Source of the DNA: Bacteroides oleiciplenus YIT 12058
GTDB lineage: Bacteria > Bacteroidota > Bacteroidia > Bacteroidales > Bacteroidaceae
NCBI RefSeq assembly: GCF_000315485.1
Contig: NZ_JH992944.1
Coordinates: 682,485 to 746,484 of the forward strand
Length of the DNA: 64,000 nucleotides
Reading direction: 5' to 3'
Part shown: positions 58,686 to 64,000 of the stretch, piece by piece
How the letters are laid out: every line of letters starts with the position of its first letter
Position numbering within the stretch: position 1 is the stretch's first letter
Notes under the pieces: model-generated
What the model was told of the DNA's origin: nothing
The model's input: only the letters and a program-made list of their open reading frames with translations
Databases searched by the model: none
Program-made: the position numbers and the translations under genes

Positions 58686-61418
58686 ATGTTTCGCAAAGTT
58701 TTTTATATCATAACGATACTGTTTATCAATCATTTGTCTGCCTCTGCCCAACATGGTTACACCCTCACCGGAACTATACAAGATGCGCAGAGCAAAGAGC
58801 CTTTAAGTTTTGCCACCATTCAGTTGCAAGCAACGAACAAAACCTGGTACGGTGCTCTCAGTGACCAGAACGGACGATATTCTTTCACCAAATTAGCCGC
58901 CGGAGAATATACAGCAACCGTTTCTTATTTGGGATACGACAAGCTGACAAAGACTTTTTCTATCTCCCAAAATACAACTTTGTCTTTCCAGCTCACTTCA
59001 TCGGCTATGGCGCTGAATGAAGTAGTAATCACCGCTTCGGAGTCGAAAGGATTGACCAGTGCGTCAAAGATAGACCGCAGGGCAATGGAGCATCTGCAAC
59101 CGACAAGTTTCACTGACTTGCTGGAATTACTTCCCGGCGGAAAGTCTGTTGACCCGAATATGGGCAATGTTAATCTGATAAAAATCCGTGAAGCTGGAAA
59201 CACCAGCGAGACTATTGCTTCTTTGGGAGTAGGATTCGTTGTGGACGGTATGACAGTAAACACTGATGCCAACCTGCAATACCTACAAGGAACAAACCAG
59301 GGTGACAAAGAGTCCGTATCCAAAGGCGTAGACATGCGCACGCTTTCAACAGACAACATAGAAAGTGTGGAAATCATCCGAGGCATACCTTCTGTAGAAT
59401 ACGGCAACCTGACCGGAGGATTAGTGAACATCAAACGAAAATCAAGCGCCTCTCCCCTGACTGCACGTTTCAAAGCAGACCAGGTAAGCAAGCTATTCTC
59501 TGCCGGAAAAGGCTGGGCAATCAGCGGCACCAATGTCCTGAACCTGGACCTTAGTTATCTGGACTCGAAAGTAGACCCGCGCGACAGCCGTGAGAACTAC
59601 AAACGCATTACCGCATCCGCCCGCCTGAATACCAACTACAAAGCAAAGATTGGTCACATAGACTGGCGAATCAACGCCGATTACACCGGCTCGTTCGACA
59701 ATGTGAAGCGGGACAAAGATATTACTGTAAAGGAAGATTCTTACAAGTCCACTTATGATAAAATGACGCTGGGTGGCGAGTGGGTATTGAAACGCCCCGA
59801 ACACTCATTCCTGCGCCAACTGCGTGCCAATGCATCCATTTCGCAAGAGCTCAGCCAGATTAAAGAACGGAAGTCCGTATCACTGGACCGCCCCACAGGT
59901 ATTCCCAACAGCACGGAACAAGGAGAGGCGGACGGACTTTACCTTCCTTACAGCTATGTAGCCAATGTATTAGTAGACGGCAAGCCCTTCTATGCAAATG
60001 CTAAAATCATTGGAGATTTTGCCTTTAACTGGATGAAAAGCTCGCATACGCTGAAAGTTGGTGCGGAATGGAACTTCAGCAAGAATTTCGGAGACGGACA
60101 GGTGTACGACACCACCCGCCCGCTGAATACATCATCGACCACTCGTCCAAGAAGTTATAATGATATCCCTGCCCGGCAGGATGTATCTGTTTATGCAGAA
60201 GAACAAATGAAGCTACCTCTCGGCAAGCACGAACTGTTCCTCTCAGCAGGTATACGAGCCAATTCTTTGCTGGGGTTATCCGGCGACTACGCTATTCAAG
60301 GAAAAATATACCTCGACCCCCGCTTTAACCTGAAGTGGCAACTCCCTGCCCTGGGTGCCAATGAGGATTGGCTGATTGACATATCCGCCGGCATCGGCTG
60401 GTTGTCTAAACTTCCAACCACTGCACAGCTATATCCGGATGCCAGATATGTAGATGTAGTGCAACTGAACTACTATCATAACAATGCCGATTACCGGCGC
60501 ATCAATATGATGACCTACAAATGGGATAATACGAACTATGACCTGGAGCCTGCACGCAACCAGAAGTGGGAAGTGCGCCTGAATGTGGCACATAAAGGGA
60601 ATCTGTTCTCCGTCACCTATTTTCAGGAACGCATGAACAATGCTTTCCGCGATATTTCCTATTACCGCACACTGGCTTATAAAAAGTATGATACCTCTTC
60701 CATCAACTCTTCCGAACTGACCGGACCGCCCGCACTGGAAGGGCTAGCCTATGCTGAAGATACTTTAATCAACGCCTACAAAATGGCCGGAAACGGTACA
60801 CGCGTACGTAAGCAGGGTGTGGAGTTCACTTTCTCGTCCCAACGTATCAAGCAACTGAAAACCAGATTCACCGTCACCGGTGCCTGGCTGAAAACGACCT
60901 ATAGCAATAGCATGCCCGAATATAAAGAGTCATCCATCATACTGAACGGAGAGCAACTGCAATACGTAGGTCTGTATGATTGGGAAAGCGGTTCCACCAA
61001 TGAAGTATTCAATACGAATGTCACTGCCGACACTTATCTGAACAGAATAGGAATGGCTTTTTCTGTGACAGCACAGTGCACTTGGTACACCGCCTCACAA
61101 AGCCTTTGGAACAACGGAACACCTGTGAGCTATGTGGATAAAGGAGGAAAGGTGCATCTCTTCACAGAGGCCGACGCAACGGACGTACAGTTGCAACATT
61201 TAGTAAACAAATATGCCGACGATTACTTCGACCGCAAAGTAGTGCCCTTTGAAATGGGCATCAACCTGAAAGCAACTAAAGAAATCGGGAAGTACATGCA
61301 ACTCTCATTATTCGTGAACCGCTTGCTGAATGTAGCACCTATATATCACAGAGGTACGCGTGAAGTCAAGCGCATCTACAACCCATACTTTGGAATGGAA
61401 GCTAATTTAAGATTTTAA
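58686..61418 (+). CDS. TonB-dependent receptor with N-terminal carboxypeptidase-regulatory-like domain
   Basis: The 910-residue protein has a signal peptide ('ITILFINHLSASAQ'), a CarboxypepD_reg domain (about 25-105; 'YTLTGTIQDAQSKEPLSFAT'), a plug ('ALNEVVITASESKGL', 'VEIIRGIPSVEYGNLTGGLV') and a beta-barrel ending 'GMEANLRF'. There is no SusD gene; instead a DUF4876 lipoprotein and another barrel protein follow with gaps of 21 and 14 bp. The ligand is unknown, but the lack of SusD makes polysaccharide less likely. Confidence 0.92.
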   Translation: MFRKVFYIITILFINHLSASAQHGYTLTGTIQDAQSKEPLSFATIQLQATNKTWYGALSDQNGRYSFTKLAAGEYTATVSYLGYDKLTKTFSISQNTTLSFQLTSSAMALNEVVITASESKGLTSASKIDRRAMEHLQPTSFTDLLELLPGGKSVDPNMGNVNLIKIREAGNTSETIASLGVGFVVDGMTVNTDANLQYLQGTNQGDKESVSKGVDMRTLSTDNIESVEIIRGIPSVEYGNLTGGLVNIKRKSSASPLTARFKADQVSKLFSAGKGWAISGTNVLNLDLSYLDSKVDPRDSRENYKRITASARLNTNYKAKIGHIDWRINADYTGSFDNVKRDKDITVKEDSYKSTYDKMTLGGEWVLKRPEHSFLRQLRANASISQELSQIKERKSVSLDRPTGIPNSTEQGEADGLYLPYSYVANVLVDGKPFYANAKIIGDFAFNWMKSSHTLKVGAEWNFSKNFGDGQVYDTTRPLNTSSTTRPRSYNDIPARQDVSVYAEEQMKLPLGKHELFLSAGIRANSLLGLSGDYAIQGKIYLDPRFNLKWQLPALGANEDWLIDISAGIGWLSKLPTTAQLYPDARYVDVVQLNYYHNNADYRRINMMTYKWDNTNYDLEPARNQKWEVRLNVAHKGNLFSVTYFQERMNNAFRDISYYRTLAYKKYDTSSINSSELTGPPALEGLAYAEDTLINAYKMAGNGTRVRKQGVEFTFSSQRIKQLKTRFTVTGAWLKTTYSNSMPEYKESSIILNGEQLQYVGLYDWESGSTNEVFNTNVTADTYLNRIGMAFSVTAQCTWYTASQSLWNNGTPVSYVDKGGKVHLFTEADATDVQLQHLVNKYADDYFDRKVVPFEMGINLKATKEIGKYMQLSLFVNRLLNVAPIYHRGTREVKRIYNPYFGMEANLRF

Positions 61419-61439
61419 CAAGTATAAAAACAATAGATT

Positions 61440-62753
61440 ATGATGAAGAAAGTAAAGTATTTCGCATTGGTACTCCTGCTGGCAGGGGGCTTTGCAATGA
61501 CTGGTTGTAGCGACGACGACGTTGCCACTACGCAGGTAGACATGGGATTAAATGTCATCAACAGTATCGGAAACGACCTGACCGTCAAAACGGGGACATA
61601 CACGTTTACCAACATCAGCACCGGACTTGAAACAAGAGTTGATTACACCTCCACCCTGACCCGTGCAGCAGCTCAAAGCACATTGGCCACACTGACCGAC
61701 GGTCTGTATAACGTAACTTTTATAGGTACTGCAAGTTATAGTTATACTGAAACTCAAATTATAACGAATGAAGACGGAGAAGAAGAAACAGTAGAAGTAA
61801 CCAAAACCGCAGATGTTGACATTCAAGGTGCCAAGCAGAATATTGAAGTAAAAGGTGGAACCGTATCACTGGACCTGCCCGTCTATGTGCTGAACAAAGA
61901 TGAGAAAGGCAATTTCGTTATTGCAGAAGTTTTTGCTGCCGGAACCCTGAATGCAGAAACAAACAAGCAGTATAACGGTGACCAATATATCCGTATACAC
62001 AACAATTCTTCCGAAACGTTGTATGCCGACGGACTGGTATTACTCGAATCTAAATTCCTGACCGTTACGAAATGGGATTATACTCCGAACATCATGGAGG
62101 AAGCCATGACCGTACAAGTGATAGCAATGATTCCCGGAAACGGTACAGACTATCCGGTGTTGCCGGGAGAAAGCATCACCATCTGTGACAATGCAATGAA
62201 CCATAAAGAAGCCAACCCCGGTTCGGCCGACCTGAGCAAGGCTGATTTTGAATGGTACACCCAGTCTACCAGCACTTCCAACCCCGATATAGACAATCCG
62301 GATGTGCCCAACCTGGATATGATGTACAATTACACCAAAACCGTTTGGGTATTGGCTAAACAAGGCAACAGAGCATATGCTATCGGACGTCTGCCGACAG
62401 GAATGACTTCTGAACAATACTTGGAAAATTATACCTACGACTATACTTATACACTGGCAACCGGAAACCAATCCAAAGTATTCACCGAATACAAATTCCC
62501 CAATAGCTGGATTATAGATGCTGTCAACATGAGTCCGAAGAATAAATATGTATGGAACGTGACAAGCATGGCACTGGATATGGGATATACTTATATAGGC
62601 GTGAACAGCACGATTGCCGAGAACTACGGTAAGGCAGTTGTTCGCAGAACAGCCTACACCACCGAAGACGGACGCAAAGTATTGCAGGATACCAATAACT
62701 CAAGCGTAGACTTTGAGCCTTCGGTACGCGCAACCCTCTTATCGGCCCAATAA
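61440..62753 (+). CDS. DUF4876-type lipoprotein
   Basis: The 437-residue protein has a lipoprotein signal ('LLLAGGFAMTGCSDDD'), an early fold with beta-strand pattern (about 30-140) and a C-terminal part resembling lamin-tail or DUF4876 proteins: 'VIAEVFAAGTLNAETNKQYN', 'QYIRIHNNSSETLYADGLVL', 'LPGESITICDNAMNHKEANP', 'PNSWIIDAVNMSP'. It is the surface or periplasmic partner of the TonB receptor before it, in the place SusD takes in glycan systems. The function of the family is unknown. Two Met codons at the start leave a 3-bp doubt. Confidence 0.82.
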   Translation: MMKKVKYFALVLLLAGGFAMTGCSDDDVATTQVDMGLNVINSIGNDLTVKTGTYTFTNISTGLETRVDYTSTLTRAAAQSTLATLTDGLYNVTFIGTASYSYTETQIITNEDGEEETVEVTKTADVDIQGAKQNIEVKGGTVSLDLPVYVLNKDEKGNFVIAEVFAAGTLNAETNKQYNGDQYIRIHNNSSETLYADGLVLLESKFLTVTKWDYTPNIMEEAMTVQVIAMIPGNGTDYPVLPGESITICDNAMNHKEANPGSADLSKADFEWYTQSTSTSNPDIDNPDVPNLDMMYNYTKTVWVLAKQGNRAYAIGRLPTGMTSEQYLENYTYDYTYTLATGNQSKVFTEYKFPNSWIIDAVNMSPKNKYVWNVTSMALDMGYTYIGVNSTIAENYGKAVVRRTAYTTEDGRKVLQDTNNSSVDFEPSVRATLLSAQ

Positions 62754-62767
62754 TTAAGAGATTAAGC

Positions 62768-64000
62768 ATGAGACAACGTTTCCTTATCATATTGACCGCA
62801 ATAGTCCTGTTGCCCATACGAGTGGCAGCAGCAGATACGCTTACTGTCGAACAAAAACTATTGTCGGAATACAGTCGGACGGCTGTATTCCGCAACCAAG
62901 TGTGGCAGAATGCCGCCATCCGTTTCGAACAGCGTCCTTTCAGCCTGACGAGTGTCAACGTAAAGGGGCTGTACGAGCAACGTGGTGACGCTGCATTGGC
63001 ACAGGAAGGAAACGGGAGAAAGGATTTCAGCGCAGAAGTAAACTCTTTTGTCGTACTGAATCCGCGTAACCGGCTCTTCGGACAAGCTTCCTACCGCAAT
63101 GGACGCAGAGAAGATGTGGTTTGGAATGAAAATTCCGACTACTCACTCCTCTACCCTTACGTAGTAGGCGACTCCATCGGTGGCTTCATGAAAGAAGAGG
63201 AATATAAATTCTCCGGAGGATATGCCTACCGCTTCGGCGAATGGACTGCCGGTGCCGAACTGGGTTATCGCGCAGTGATTGCTTACCGCGACAAAGACCC
63301 ACGTCCGCGTAACATCATTTCCGATTTACAGGCAAGCCTTGCACTTGCACGCAACCTGAGCGGGAAATACAATTTAGGTCTTGCAGTGCAAGCCCGCAAA
63401 TACAATCAGAAAAGCGAAATCACATTCCTTGCCGACAAAGGTTCGACATCCGTCTATCAGATGCTCGGACTGGGTATGGATTACGTTCGCTTTGCAGGAA
63501 CGCAGACCAGTACCCGCTACACAGGCGAGGGCATAGGAGGCAGCATCGATTTGCTTCCGGTGAGCAACGACGGCGAGAACAACGGCTTTTCCGCTTCATT
63601 GCGGGCGGACTACTTCCACTTGACCAAAGAGTTGTCCAGCACCAATTATACTCCCATCAATGAGATAAAGAACGTGGACGTTTCACTGGAAACCGCATGG
63701 ACACGCCGCAATCGTGAATGGGAATATGGGGTGTACCTGCTTGCTGCATTGCAACAACGGACAGGTGTTGAAAACATCTTCGGTGAACCGTCCGGCACCA
63801 TTTATCCCCAGATCAGTAGTGTAGACCAGTTCAAGAACACTACACAGAAAGCAGGTCTGAAAGGTATGATAGGACAAACCCTGACTGCCAGCCGCCATTG
63901 GGGATGGACTTTGCTCCCCACCGCCGGCTACTGGCAGACAAAACCCGAATACAAAGGAAACGGACGCTACGTTGAAATAGCTTCTGCCAGCGGCGGACTG
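62768..64000 (+). CDS. Predicted outer-membrane barrel protein (DUF6850-like), cut by right edge
   Basis: The frame opens at the ATG at 62768, 14 bp after the DUF4876 gene, and is still open at the last base (411 codons seen). It has a signal peptide ('FLIILTAIVLLPIRVAAA') and a long run of alternating strands with many aromatic ends ('SGGYAYRFGEWTAGAELGYR', 'FSASLRADYFHLTKEL'), as in outer-membrane barrels. DUF6850-family proteins often follow DUF4876 genes in Bacteroidota, which is the basis of the name; this is from memory of such loci and not tested. Confidence 0.7.
   Translation, partial: MRQRFLIILTAIVLLPIRVAAADTLTVEQKLLSEYSRTAVFRNQVWQNAAIRFEQRPFSLTSVNVKGLYEQRGDAALAQEGNGRKDFSAEVNSFVVLNPRNRLFGQASYRNGRREDVVWNENSDYSLLYPYVVGDSIGGFMKEEEYKFSGGYAYRFGEWTAGAELGYRAVIAYRDKDPRPRNIISDLQASLALARNLSGKYNLGLAVQARKYNQKSEITFLADKGSTSVYQMLGLGMDYVRFAGTQTSTRYTGEGIGGSIDLLPVSNDGENNGFSASLRADYFHLTKELSSTNYTPINEIKNVDVSLETAWTRRNREWEYGVYLLAALQQRTGVENIFGEPSGTIYPQISSVDQFKNTTQKAGLKGMIGQTLTASRHWGWTLLPTAGYWQTKPEYKGNGRYVEIASASGGL

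Overview
The window is chromosomal DNA of a Bacteroides-type member of the Bacteroidota; the species is not decided from sequence alone. Support comes from many perfect TAnnTTTG -7 promoter elements, SusC-class TonB receptors, fimbrillin, DUF4876 and DUF3943 proteins, a GldH lipoprotein, TamL as a lipoprotein, and A-rich leaders in place of strong Shine-Dalgarno sites. It is mostly core genome: 43 protein genes, no tRNA, rRNA, CRISPR array, phage or intact transposon seen.

Layout. 1-3.6 kb: end of a glycan-degradation locus (GH43-like enzyme cut by the left edge, then a GH27 alpha-galactosidase lipoprotein). 3.6-9.8 kb, minus: a 2-oxoacid dehydrogenase operon in the order E3, short lipoate ligase, E2, fused E1, flavodoxin. 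9.9-13.3 kb: a LuxR-type regulator with a histidine-rich linker, then a 68-bp perfect palindrome, a 20-bp operator-like palindrome and a TonB receptor. 13.4-17.3 kb, minus: metA, a U32/RlhA-like protein and a zinc-ribbon membrane protein. 17.7-19.6 kb: a fimbrillin/FISUMP lipoprotein. 19.7-23.8 kb: metF, holB, a PSP1/RicT-like gene and gldH. 23.7-31.2 kb, minus: rodA, mrdA, mreD, mreC, mreB (elongasome) with purH upstream. 31.4-35.5 kb, minus: ABC-F ATPase and M13 peptidase. 35.6-40.7 kb, plus: DUF3943 protein, then a four-gene cassette of HprK-like kinase, S26B/SipW-like peptidase, PqqD-like protein and ABC exporter. 40.8-48.9 kb, minus: nucleotidyltransferase and the tamL/tamB pair. 48.9-56.5 kb, minus: a degenerate AAA/PD-(D/E)XK protein, hybrid histidine kinase, MATE transporter, M16 peptidase and lipoprotein cyclophilin. 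56.6-64 kb, plus: a sigma-54 response regulator, an enhancer-like cluster and perfect -24/-12 promoter before a small secreted protein, then a TonB receptor/DUF4876/outer-membrane-barrel operon cut by the right edge.

The most unusual items are: the HprK/S26B/PqqD/ABC cassette, which resembles the tailoring and export half of a lasso-peptide-type RiPP locus but has no visible precursor or cyclase; two intergenic arrays, 20 kb apart, each of exactly four palindromic units at a 22-bp period; the compact sigma-54 unit; the His-rich pseudo-receiver regulator beside a TonB receptor; and a palindromic element of 29 codons lying in frame inside a hybrid histidine kinase. All functional calls are by recognition of motifs and families; no database search was run.
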